Notes under the pieces: model-generated | What the model was told of the DNA's origin: nothing | The model's database searches: none | The model's input: the letters and a program-made list of their open reading frames with translations, nothing else | Position numbers and translations under genes: made by a program | From: Microglena sp. YARC | Taxonomy: Eukaryota > Chlorophyta > Chlorophyceae > Chlamydomonadales > Chlamydomonadaceae | Length of the DNA: 64,000 bases | Direction of reading: 5' to 3' | Assembly: GCA_022414725.1 (NCBI GenBank) | Contig: CM039464.1 | Coordinates: forward strand, 32,038,158 to 32,102,157 | Part shown: positions 10,151 to 22,343 of the stretch, one piece after another | Layout of the letters: each line of letters begins with the position of its first letter | Position numbering within the stretch: the stretch's first letter is position 1

Positions 10151-13100
10151 TTGAGTCTATGGATTAGGTTTCTGTTTCAGACCACTGCTAACCAGCGCCA
10201 TGTCTTAATTAGGTTTGTGTCACAGACCACTGCTAACCAGCGCCATGTCCTAATTAGGTTTGTGTCCCAGACCACTGCTAACCAGCGCCATGTCTTAATT
10301 AGGTTTTTTGTCCAGACCACTGCTAACGGCAGCCATGTCCTAATAAGGTTTTTGTCCCAGACCACTGCTAACCAGCGCATGTCTAATTAGGTTTGTGTCC
10401 CAGACACTGCTAACCAGCGCCATGTCTTAATTAGGTTTTTTCCCAGACCACTGCTAACCAGCGCCATGTCCTAATAAGGTTTTTGTCCCAGACCACTGCT
10501 AACCAGCGCCATGTCCTAATTAGGTTTGTGTCCCAGACCACTGCTAACCAGCGCATGTCTTAATTAGTTTTTTTTCCCAGACCACTGCTAACCAGCGCCA
10601 TGTCCTAATTAGGTTTGTGTCCCAGACCACTGCTAACCAGCGCCATGTCCTATATTAGGTTTGTGTCCCAGACCACTGCTTAACCAGCGCCATGTCCTTA
10701 TTAGGTTTGTGTCCCAGACCACTGCTAACCAGCGCCATGTCCTAATTAGGTTTTGTGTCCCAGACCACTGCTAACCAGCGCCATGTCCTAATTAGGTTTG
10801 TGTCCCAGACCACTGCTAACCAGCGCCATGTCTTAATTAGGTTTCCCCAAAGCACTGCTAACCAGCGCCATGTCTTAATTAGGTTTTTGTCCCAGACCAC
10901 TGCTAACCAGCGCCATGTCCTAATTAGGTTTGTGTCCCAGACCACTGCTCTGTAATGTCCTAATTAGGTTTGCTCATGTCCCAGACAGGCTTTTTGTAGC
11001 AGACCATGAAACCAGCGCCATGTCCTAATTGCACTGCTAACCTAAGCGCGCCATGTCTTAAATTAGGTTTCTGTCCCAGACCACTGCTAACCAGCGCCAT
11101 GTCTAATTAGGTTTAATGTCCCAAAGTTTCCAGCCATGTCTTAATTAGGTTTTTGTCCCAGACCACTGCTAACCAGCGCCATGTCCTAATTAGGGTGTGT
11201 GTCCCCCAGACCACTGCTAACCAGCGCCATGTCCTAATTAGGTTTGTGTCCCAGACCACTGCTATTCACTGCTAACAGCGCCATGTCTAATTTTTAGGTT
11301 TCCCTGTCCACACTGACCACTGCTCCAGAACCAGCAGCCATGTCACTAATTAGGTTTGTGTTCCCACCAGACCACTGCTAACCAGCGCCATGTCTTAATT
11401 AGGTTTTTTGTGTCCCTAACAGACCACTGCTAACCACCTAAGGTTTGTGTCCGCCATGTCCTATTATTTAAGTGTTTTTGTCCCGAGACGACCACTGCTC
11501 ACCAGCATGGCAATAGGTTTTCTGTCCCAGCGCTCCACCTTAGGTGGTCCCAGACCTTAACTGCTAAGGTTTTTTCCTCCAAGACCACTTCTAAAGGTCC
11601 TATATTGGTTTCTTGTCCCCAGACCACTGCCATTCCTAAGGTTTCTGTCCCAGACACTGCTAACCCAGCGCCATGTCCTAATTAGGTGTCCTCTAAAAAG
11701 CATGTTTCTCCAGACCACTGCTAACCAGCGCAGCGGCATGTCATAACCAGGCCTGTATCTAGGTTTCTGTACCAGGCCCAGTCCAACCACTGCTAAAACC
11801 AGCGCCGTCCAGGTTTCTCGTCTCAAGAACACAACCTTAACCAGCGCCATGTAAGGTTTCTGTCTAATAAGTTTTGTGCCAGTATCCAAGCACTGCTTAA
11901 CCAGCCATGTCCGCTAATTAGTTTTGTCTACCAGCGCACCGCCTTAACAGGCCATTGCTGGTTTCTGTCTGTCCACTGCTAACCACTGTTAACCCCAGTT
12001 TTTCTTTCCAGCCATGTCCTAATTAGGTTTCATGTCCCATTGAGCGCGCCTAATTAAGTTTCTGCTAAAACCAGTTCATCGTACATGTCCACCTGCTGAC
12101 AGCCATGTCCTATATTGTTTTAGGTCCAACACTGCTGAACCAGGCGCCATGTCCTAATTAGGTTTGTGTCCCAGACCACTGCTAACCAAACGCCCATGTC
12201 CTAATTAGTTTTTTGTCCCAAAAGCTAGCACTGCTAACCAGCGCCATGTCCTAATTAGGTTTCTGTCCCACTGACCCTGCTAACCAGCGCCATGTCCTAA
12301 TTAGGTTTCTGTCCCAAGAGCCACTGCTAACGCAGCGCCATGTTCTAATTTATTAGGTTTCTGTTCCCAGAACCACTGCTTAACCAGGCGCCATGTCCTA
12401 ATTAGGTTTCTGTCCTAGACCACTGAGGCATGTCTTAATAACTCTCCGTTTCTGCCTATGTCCTAATTATGTTTTCTGTCCCAAAGCACTGCTAGAACCC
12501 TGCTAACCAGCGGCATGGCCATGTCTTAATTAGGTTTTCTGTCCCAGACCACTGCTAACCGCGCCATGTCCTAATTACTGGTCCCAGAGGTTTTTGTCTC
12601 CCAACTGCTAACCAGCGCATGTCTTATAAGGTTTCTGTCCCCACTGCTAACCAGCGCCATGTCCTAATTAGGTGGTTCTGTAGACCAGCAGCATGCTCAC
12701 TTCGTTCCTAATTATTTGTAGTCCCAGACACTGCTAAACAGCGCCCATAATTACAGACCACTGCTAACCAGGGCCAAGGGTCCCAGACCACTGCTATGTC
12801 CTAATTAGGTTCTAGCACTCAACCAGGCCATGGTGTCCAGACACTGCTAACCACCAGACCACTGACTGGCTGCCATGTCCTAATTAAGTTTTGCTGTTGT
12901 CCCTGTCAGATGCTAACCAGCGGCCACTTAGGGCCACTGCTGATGAACAGCGAACCAGCGACATGTCCTAGAATTGTTCAGTGTCAATCGCCTTCAGGTT
13001 TGCTGTACTCCGCCATTTGGCTTGCGTCTGACTCCGAATTAGGTTTCTGTCCCAACCAGCCCCTTACCCTGCCATTCCTAATAAGGTTTCTGTCCCAGAG

Positions 13101-15807
13101 ACCACTGCTAACCAGCGCCATTCCTAATTGTTTTGTGTACCTACCACTCTCCATCATCATAATTTTTATCATGATCCTAAAATCCATCACCACTGCTACC
13201 AGCATGTCCTAATTCCCTTGTGTCCCAGACCACTGCTAAACCATGGTTATTAGGTTTTTGACTGTCCCAGACCACTGCTAACCAGCGCCATGTCCTAATT
13301 AGGTTTGTGTCCCAGACCACTGCTAACCAGCGCCATGTCCTAATTAGGTTTGTGTCCCAGACCACTGCTAACCAGCGCCATTGTCCTAATTAGGTCTTTC
13401 CTATTTAGGTTTGTGTCCCCAGACCACTGCTAACCAGGCCATGTCTTTATTAAGGTTTTTTGTCCCAGACCACTGCTAACAGCGCCTGTCCTAATTAGGT
13501 TTCTGTGTCCCAGACCACTGCTAACCAGCGCCATGTCTTAATTAGGTTTTTGTCCCAGACCACTGCTAACCAGCGCCATGTCCTAATTAGGTTTGTGTCC
13601 CAGACCACTGCTTAACCAGCGCCATGTCCGCTAATTATCCCAGACCACTGCTAACCAGCGCCATGTTAGGTGTCTAACCCGACGCCCATGTCCTAATTAG
13701 GTTTGTGTCCCAGACCATGCTAACCAATGGATAACTGTGTCCCAGACCACTGCACCAGCCATGTCCAGGTTTCACTGATCCCAGACCACTGCTAAACCAG
13801 CAGTGCCATGTCCTAATTAGGTTTCTGTCCCAGCACTGCTAACCAGGCCATGTCATGTCCCGTACCACTTGCTAACCAGCGCCAGTCCCAAACCACTACT
13901 AACCACATGCATGTCCCAGCCTGCCATGCTCTTTATTATGTTTCTGTCCCAGACCCACTGCTAGGTTTTTGACCACCTTGCTAACCAGCGCCATGTCCAG
14001 GACCACTGCCCCTAACCAGCGCCATTGCCGTCCCCACATCCCTGGGAATGTTCTACTTGCTAACCGCGCCATGTCCCTAATTAGGTTTGTGTGCACCAGC
14101 CCATGTCTTAATGTGTCCCGACACTGCTAACACCGCTGTAGTTTGTGTCCCAGACCACTGCAACCAGCGCCATGTCCAGCGCCATGGCCATGTCCTATGT
14201 ATGGTGTGTCCCAGAATAAAGCGCCAGTCTAATAAAGTTTGTGTCCTTTGACTTTGTGCTAATTAGGTTGCTCCCAGAGCTGCCTAAAGCGCCCAGTTTT
14301 GTTGTCCCCAAGACGCACTGAAAGGAATTACGTTCTGTCCCAGGACCACAAACAGCCCATGTCTATATTGCTAACCCCGCATTGTAATATTAAGGTTGTG
14401 TCCAGTGTCACGTGTCCTAATTATTTCTACCTCCATTGGTGCTAAAGTTTCTGTCCCAGACCACCTATCAGTGACCACAGCAACACCATACTGCTAATCC
14501 AGTCCCAGGTTTTGTCCCAGCAACTGCTTAACCAGCGCCACTGAACACGCCTATGTCCTAATCCAACACTGGCCTACCAGGCCAGTCTTTATTAGTTTCT
14601 GTCCAGATTTCACTGCTAACCAAGCGCCAAAATGTCTATTGTTTGTGTCCCAGCACTGCTAACCAGCGCCATGTCCTAATTAGTTTTGTGTTTGCTATGT
14701 CTCGCAGACATGGTGTAGAATTAGTTGTGTCCCATACACACTGCGTAACCACAGGGCATGTCCTTTTAATTAGGTAAAATATTGCTCCCAGACCCACTGT
14801 AACCGCCGCAATGTCTAATTAGGGTCTTTGGTTGTCCCCAGACCACTGCTAACCAGCGCCATTTCCTAATTAGGTTTGGTGTCCCAAGACCACTGCTAAC
14901 CAGGAGCGCCATGTCCTTTATTATGTTTTCCTGTCCCAGCAAGACCATTCCTGCTTAACAGCGGCCATGTCCTAATTAGGTTTTCTGTCCCAGACAACTG
15001 CTAGCGCCTGCTGGTTAATAACCCACCTCGGGCTAATCAGCGCCATGTCTCAATAGTTAGGTTTTGATGTCCAGAGTCCACTGCTAAACGGCGCCATGTC
15101 CTACAATTAGGTTGGTGTCCCAGACTACTGCTAACCAGCGCCATGCTCCCTGTAATTAGAGTTTCTGTCCGTACCACTGCTAACCATGCGCCATGTCCTA
15201 ATTAGGTTTTTTGTCCCAAACCACTTCATCTTAACAGCGCCATGTCCATAAAGAATATAGGGTTTGTGTCCAGACCACTGCTAACGCATGCCCGCCATGT
15301 CCCATTAATTACTTACGTTTCTGTGTCCCAGACGCACTTGCTAACCCTTTTAACAGCCGGCATGTACTTTTTACATTGGGTTGTCCAATACCATGGTAGA
15401 TAACCACGCGACTATGGCCTATAGTTAATGTTTGTGGTCCCAGACAATGCTAACGAGCGCCATGTCTTAAATAAAGGTTTTGTTTGTCCAGACACACTGC
15501 TACCAGGGCCAATGTCTAACAATTAGGGTTTGGGCGTCCAAAGGGACCAGCTAAGAACAGCGCTGCTAACAGCGCGTAATGTCTTTACAAGGTGTTTTGT
15601 GTGGTTCGACATGCTGATAAGCATCAAGGGCATTGTTATATTAGTTTGGGCTCAGACCTTGGGCTTAACAGCCGCCCATGTCCTTCTAATTCTGGTTTTC
15701 TGTACTCGAAACCATACTAACTTCAGAGCGGCATGTCCTTAATAGGTTTGTGTCCAGCACTAGCTTAAACAGGCGCCAATGTCTTTTAAGGTTTTGTCCT
15801 TGCTCGA
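10151..15807 (+). repeat. 45-bp satellite, ~125 copies, degenerating to the right
   Basis: The unit reads ACCACTGCTAACCAGCGCCA TGTCCTAATTAGGTTTGTGT CCCAG. Copies are nearly identical at 10.15-10.95 kb and 13.2-13.6 kb. Elsewhere they carry dense single-base indels, increasingly so towards the gap. That error pattern looks like unpolished long-read consensus rather than natural divergence. No gene is visible in it. Confidence 0.9.
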
Positions 15808-16807
15808 NNNNNNNNNNNNNNNNNNNNNNNNNNNNNNNNNNNNNNNNNNNNNNNNNNNNNNNNNNNNNNNNNNNNNNNNNNNNNNNNNNNNNNNNNNNNN
15901 NNNNNNNNNNNNNNNNNNNNNNNNNNNNNNNNNNNNNNNNNNNNNNNNNNNNNNNNNNNNNNNNNNNNNNNNNNNNNNNNNNNNNNNNNNNNNNNNNNNN
16001 NNNNNNNNNNNNNNNNNNNNNNNNNNNNNNNNNNNNNNNNNNNNNNNNNNNNNNNNNNNNNNNNNNNNNNNNNNNNNNNNNNNNNNNNNNNNNNNNNNNN
16101 NNNNNNNNNNNNNNNNNNNNNNNNNNNNNNNNNNNNNNNNNNNNNNNNNNNNNNNNNNNNNNNNNNNNNNNNNNNNNNNNNNNNNNNNNNNNNNNNNNNN
16201 NNNNNNNNNNNNNNNNNNNNNNNNNNNNNNNNNNNNNNNNNNNNNNNNNNNNNNNNNNNNNNNNNNNNNNNNNNNNNNNNNNNNNNNNNNNNNNNNNNNN
16301 NNNNNNNNNNNNNNNNNNNNNNNNNNNNNNNNNNNNNNNNNNNNNNNNNNNNNNNNNNNNNNNNNNNNNNNNNNNNNNNNNNNNNNNNNNNNNNNNNNNN
16401 NNNNNNNNNNNNNNNNNNNNNNNNNNNNNNNNNNNNNNNNNNNNNNNNNNNNNNNNNNNNNNNNNNNNNNNNNNNNNNNNNNNNNNNNNNNNNNNNNNNN
16501 NNNNNNNNNNNNNNNNNNNNNNNNNNNNNNNNNNNNNNNNNNNNNNNNNNNNNNNNNNNNNNNNNNNNNNNNNNNNNNNNNNNNNNNNNNNNNNNNNNNN
16601 NNNNNNNNNNNNNNNNNNNNNNNNNNNNNNNNNNNNNNNNNNNNNNNNNNNNNNNNNNNNNNNNNNNNNNNNNNNNNNNNNNNNNNNNNNNNNNNNNNNN
16701 NNNNNNNNNNNNNNNNNNNNNNNNNNNNNNNNNNNNNNNNNNNNNNNNNNNNNNNNNNNNNNNNNNNNNNNNNNNNNNNNNNNNNNNNNNNNNNNNNNNN
16801 NNNNNNN
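15808..16807. other. Assembly gap of exactly 1000 N
   Basis: A round-number run of N between two different repeat arrays. It is a scaffolding placeholder and its true size is unknown. The 3' part of the PHD gene and the 5' part of the CoA-transferase gene are both missing around it. Confidence 0.98.
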
Positions 16808-17420
16808 TGCCAGGTCGGTCGCTGTTTGTTTGTTTATTTGGTGTCTTTGTATTTTTTGAGATGTTCAAATGCCATTGAAATTCTCGCAGTCTTTTGGCTT
16901 GTGTGTTATTGTTGTCTTTTGTAAGGCAGTTCAAAGCATGGGAACAGTGTCGGCAAGGTCTGTTGTTTGTTTGTTTTATTTGGTTGTTGTTGTTGATTGT
17001 GTTTAGCCATGTCAAAGCATGAAAGTCTATGCAGTTCTGGTTGTTTCATTTGGGTGTTTTCTAAGATGTCAACGCATGGAAAGTGCGCAGCAGGTTTTTT
17101 GGTTTGTTGTCTTGTTTGTCTCGTATTGGTGTTTGAGCATCGTTCAACTCAAGGGAAGGTAGCAGGTCTGTTGTTTTGGTTGTGTTGTATTTGTGTGTTA
17201 AAGCATGTTCAACCGCATTAAAAGAAAGTTGTTTGCTGGCATGAACCTGCGATGTCAACGCCAAAGTCCGGCTGCAGTTTCTGTATGTGTGTTGCTGGCA
17301 TTGCTTCTTGCTTGCTTCTTGCTGCTGCTCTGCTTAGCTGCTTGCTTGCTTGCTTGCCTCAGCTGCAATGAAGCTGCCGCAGTGTTTTCTTTCTTGTTCT
17401 GTAGATTTTTTGTGTAGTCT
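16808..17420 (+). repeat. Degenerate ~75-bp tandem repeat, GTTT-rich
   Basis: Five to six divergent units contain (T/A)GTCAAAGCATG.AA and TTGTTTGTTT(T)ATTTGG. No exon could be recognised. The sequence from 17420 to 17710 looks unique but has no motif I can assign. Confidence 0.65.
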
Positions 17421-17714
17421 GTGTTTATATGTGCACGTGTCCCTTTTGTTTTAGTCCTTTTATTTTAGACGTGTGTTAGTTGGTTGTTTGCTTTTTTTCC
17501 TTGTGTTTGTTTGTTTTGTTTGAGGTTTTCGGTTGAGCACTTGCCCACCTCGTGCATTGAAGATGACTAGGAGACGCTAATTGAAAAAAACAAACCTGAC
17601 AACCCTTAATCAACTCGATGTCCAGTACCGAGACCACACGTCGCGGGTTGACAATGGCACAGTTACTGAAGACACAGCTAGGGCCACATAAGGCAACACT
17701 ATGTCGGAAACGCA

Positions 17715-18062
17715 ATAAGGTTCATGCACAGGTGGCGTGGGGCTCATGGCCTTGTCGCGGGGTTCATGGCATAGTGGCGTGGGCTCATGGCCCTTGTCGC
17801 GGGTTCACGCACAGGTGGCGTGGGCCCATGGCCCTTGTTGCGGGTTCATGCTCAGGTGGGCGTGGCCCATAGCCCCCCCCATTGTCATGGTTCATGCAAA
17901 CAGGTGGCTGGGCCCATGGCCCTTGTTGCGGGTTCATGCACAGGTGGCGTGGGCCCATGGCCCTTGTCGCGGGTTCGTGCACAGTTGGCATCTGCCCATG
18001 GCCCTTCTCATGGGTTCATGCACAGGTGGTGTGGTCCTATGGCCTTGGTCGACGCCAAACCC
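17715..18062 (+). repeat. ~41-bp minisatellite
   Basis: About eight copies of a unit of the form GGTTCATGCACAGGTGGCGT followed by GGGCCCATGGCCCTTGTCGC. All frames stay open through it, which creates overlapping spurious frames on both strands. Confidence 0.85.
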
Positions 18063-18540
18063 TTAGGTATCGCGGCACATCCCCTGGTGTAACCAGTGTA
18101 ACAGTCAGATCCCTGCTACATTTAGCGGTGTTTTTAAACCCCCCCACCCCAGAAAACTTTGTATCAAGATGGACTCGCTAAATGAAATAATAGAAACAAA
18201 CAAAAACTGACTTGAGTGTTAGTTTCCATAAAACAATGTGAGTCTTAGTTTCAGAAAGAAATTGTGGAGTGTAATGAAAAATTGAGTGTAATGAAAGAAT
18301 GTGATGGTTATGTTTTATTAAAATAGAAGGTTACTGAAGACATGCAAGGGTAAGTATTTATGTAACAAAAACTAACACTATATGAAGTGTCACTATCTGT
18401 ACAGCCAATGAACACAAACAAACAGCTTGAGGGATGATAGACCATGTAATCAAATCAAAGTACCAAAGACATGTTAGGGGTTATATTTATATTAAAAAAA
18501 CGAACACGCAATGAAGTGTCACTGTCTGTACATGCTGTGA
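18063..18540. other. Intergenic or intronic AT-rich sequence, nothing recognised
   Basis: No coding motif, RNA gene or strong repeat seen. Two weakly similar halves contain GAAGTGTCACT.TCTGTACA near 18385 and 18515. Confidence 0.3.
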
Positions 18541-19728
18541 TTAGTACAAGATTCACAGATAGTAAAGATCCTGCACGTTGATAGACCATGTCATCCAGCC
18601 AAACCTACAGCCCAAGTACACGGCTGTCTGTACATGCTAGGTACAAGATTCACAGATGGTCAAGATCCTGCACGCTGATAGACTATGTACTCCAGCCAAA
18701 CCTACAGCCGTGTACACCACTGTCTGTACATGCTGTGCTAGGTTCAGGATGCACAGATGGTTAAGATCCTGCAGGCTGATGTCATCCAGCCAAACCTGTA
18801 GCCCAGGTAAACCACTGCCTGAATATGCTGTGATAGGTACAAGATGGTAAAGATCCTGCACGCTGATAAAGCATATCATCCAGCCAAACCTGTACACACT
18901 TTTTTATAGATAGGCTTTTGGGAATTTTCCAAACCAAACAGTCGCTTAGCAGCTTCACCACCGCGAGGGTTGGGTAGAGAGGGTAGGGTTCTGGCAGGGT
19001 GTGTTAAATGTTGACTGTAGACTGTAGATTGTAGAGTGTAGAGGCTATGACTACAAACGGCTTGAGGGCTGACAGACCTGTAAATCAAAACCTAAGTACC
19101 AAACCTAAGCCCCGGTGAAACACACTGTCTAACAGAGGCTATGAGGGCTATGAAACTACACACAGCTTGAGGCTGATAGACCCTGTATTCTAACCAACGT
19201 ACCAAACCTAAGGCACCTGTACACCCCACTGTCTGTAGAGGCTATGATGCCTATGCCTATAAACAGCTGGAGGGCTGACAGACCCTGTAATCAAACCAAC
19301 GTACCAAACCTAAGGCACCTGTACAATCCACTGTCTGTGGAGACTATGTAGGCTATGCCTACAAACAGCTTGAGGGCTGACAACCTCGCAATCAAACCGA
19401 AGTGCCAAACCTAAGCCTCAGTAAACCGCACTGTATGTAGAGGCTATGATGTCTATGACTACACACAGCTTGAGGGATGATAGACCCTGTAATCAAACCA
19501 ACGTACCAAACCTAAGGCACCTGCAAAACACTGTCTATAGAGGCTATGGTGACTATGCCCATGACATGCCCTCCCCTCTGTCGGTGTAGCAATGCCATCA
19601 CAGTCCCAAATGCGGCTGGCATCCCCCGACCCCTCCCCACCCAACCCAACCCACCCAACCCAACCCAACCCAACCCAGCCCAACTCAACCCAACTCAACC
19701 CAACTCAACCCCTCCGCACTGTCTACAG
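18541..19728 (+). repeat. ~100-bp tandem array with CoA-transferase exon-edge copies
   Basis: Units contain GCTTGAGGG.TGA.AGACC, GTAATCAAACCAACGTACC and CTGTCTGTAGAGGCTATGAT. The last block repeats the acceptor and first bases of the exon at 19729 and is present near 19037, 19133, 19229, 19333, 19437 and 19537. The array ends in a CCAACCCAAC tract just before the real acceptor. Confidence 0.85.
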
Positions 19729-21441
19729 AGGCTATGATGGCTGACTATGACCGCCCCCCCAGTGGTTCAACAGTTTCTGGCATTGTTCCCAGCGGAACCT
19801 TCCGGACTAAAGATAACAAGTACGTCCTGCCTTTTCTCATTTATGAGAGCGATACGTGTTGTATATCTACTGCATGTCCTCATTTGTTTGTGCAATATGT
19901 ATTCTACATGTACTGCCTCTCCTCATTTATGTTTTCGATACGTGTTGTACATGTACTGCCTCTCCTCATTTATGTGTGCGATACGTGTTGTATATCTCCT
20001 GCATGTCCTCATATGTGTGCGCGATACATGTTGTACATGTACTGCCTGTCTTCATTTACATGTGCGATACATGTTGTACATATTCTGCCTGTCTTCATTT
20101 ATGTTTGCGATACGTTTGAATGCGTACTTCCTCTCCTCATTTACGTGCACAATATGTTTTGTTCATAATATATATCATATATTCTGCCTCCCTATTGGTG
20201 GTTGGCCTCAGTGCAAGCCAACATATGGCCCCCTCAACCTCACGCCTCGTAATAAGGCGTACTATAGATTTATTTATCCTACCTCTCCTCATATGTGCGT
20301 GTGATACATGTTATACATGTACCGCCTGTCCTTATTCGTGTGTGCAATACGTGTTGCACATGTACTGCCTCTCTTCATATGTGTGTGCAATGCGTTTTCA
20401 CATGTACTGTCTTTCGTCATTTATGTGTGCAATACATGTTGTACATGTACTGTCTCTCCTCATTTATGTGTGTGATACTTTTGCATCCGTCCTGCCTCTC
20501 CTCATAAATTTGTGCGATACATGTTGTACATGTACTGTCTCTCCTCATTTACATGTGTGATATGTTTTGCATACGTCCTGCCAGGTGTAGCCAGAGAGAA
20601 TAAAAGTTATAACCTGCGTGTTCTGCCGTTGATAATTTGCAAACATCTCAAACGATCCACACACTCTTAAGTGATCATTTTTTCAAATCTGAAAGTGGTT
20701 TTCTCCTAGCTTTTAGGTTCTAAGCCTCCTCCAGGGACAGCGTTTTGCTGCTTTCTATAGCATTTTACAGCTTTTTGTAGCTTTATAGGGCCATTTATCT
20801 CAATTAAGATAGGGCAAAAGAAAAAAAACTTTTTTTGTACATTATTTACAGCGATATTTTCGCTAAAACGGGGTCAAAACGAGCGATCGCTATATATAAT
20901 GGAAATAAGAATCCCTGACACTCTTTCTATCAGCTAGCCCCAATACTACAACCAGCATTTGTTATACACTAGTTTACTTTAATTTAATGCTTCTAGTCAT
21001 TCAGCGGATGATTTGGATTTTGATATTTCGAAACAGGTTGTTGTTCATAAATCGTAAGTCAGATTTTTCCTGAAATCCCGATAATTTTGGGAAAAGTGTC
21101 GTAAATTTGCCCTCAAGAAGTCGGTGTATGAAGGTTATGACCTACAACTTTCGAGTCCAAATCGAATCTGCTGAATTTCTACAATTCCCTCTATAATCTT
21201 CCATCTGTTATTCCCTGTTATGATCTCCTGAACAAACATTAGGCACACACAACCTATTGCCATTGTAGGCAACTGCGGCAGCATCTGCACTGATGGCTGA
21301 TGGCTGTGATTGGCTACTAGCCCAATTAGCCCTTCAAGTTAATATGGGAGATCTTCTTGATTTTTGAAGGTTGGGCACGTCCTTTTAGCCTAGTGGTCTA
21401 CCTCTTGACTATTACATACATGCATACATGCATGCATTCGT

Positions 21442-21484
<43 letters not shown>

Positions 21485-21517
21485 TGCATACAGACATGCA
21501 TACAGACATGCATGCAT

Positions 21518-21568
<51 letters not shown>

Positions 21569-22276
21569 GGCAGACAGACAGGCATACAGACAGACAGACA
21601 GACATGCATACATGCATACATACATACATACATACATACATACATACACACTATATCTACTTATCCTATTGTCTCCCGTGCAAACATTAGGTGGGTCGTC
21701 ATTGGAGGCAATGGTGACAGCATCTACACTAGGCTGATGGTTGCAGTCGGAAAGCCCGAAATGTGAGTTGTTGTTTCATGCTTTGCCTATTTTGCTGCAC
21801 CTGGACAGTTACATTCATTCTTATATACACAGTTACATACATGCGTGCATGCATCCCGATGTCTAATAGCTTCACAGCAACAAATCTAAATTATTGGAGG
21901 GTGTCTGATTAGGCAAGCCCCTTCTGTCTATTAAACTTGACCCGGATGAATAACTTGTTTTCTAATTTCCAATGCCGTTCAATAATGATCTCGGTATGGT
22001 TTATAAAACAATACACTTTATATCTCTGCCTAGTTCATGCGACAATAAGTGATACCCCGCACAGGAAACAATATTTGGGCCCACCCGCAAGCAAGTGGCC
22101 TGCGGCAGGTTAGGTCAAAATACCAACCATATTAGGGATGTCAGCTATAGATACATCTGCTGATTAGCTCATGATCAGTATCCTGCTGCGGGTGTCAGTA
22201 TTACACCAGGGATGCGTGAGGACCCAAGAGGAATAAATAATTGATATCCCGCACACTACAGGAAACAGCCATTCAT

Positions 22277-22343
<67 letters not shown>

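Noticed and set aside
15750..17015. Frames of 369-409 codons
   Set aside because: They consist of the N gap; no real sequence.
17618..17720. Possible exon (MSSTETTRRGLTMAQ..) of the CoA-transferase
   Set aside because: No match to any block of the family and no convincing splice donor.
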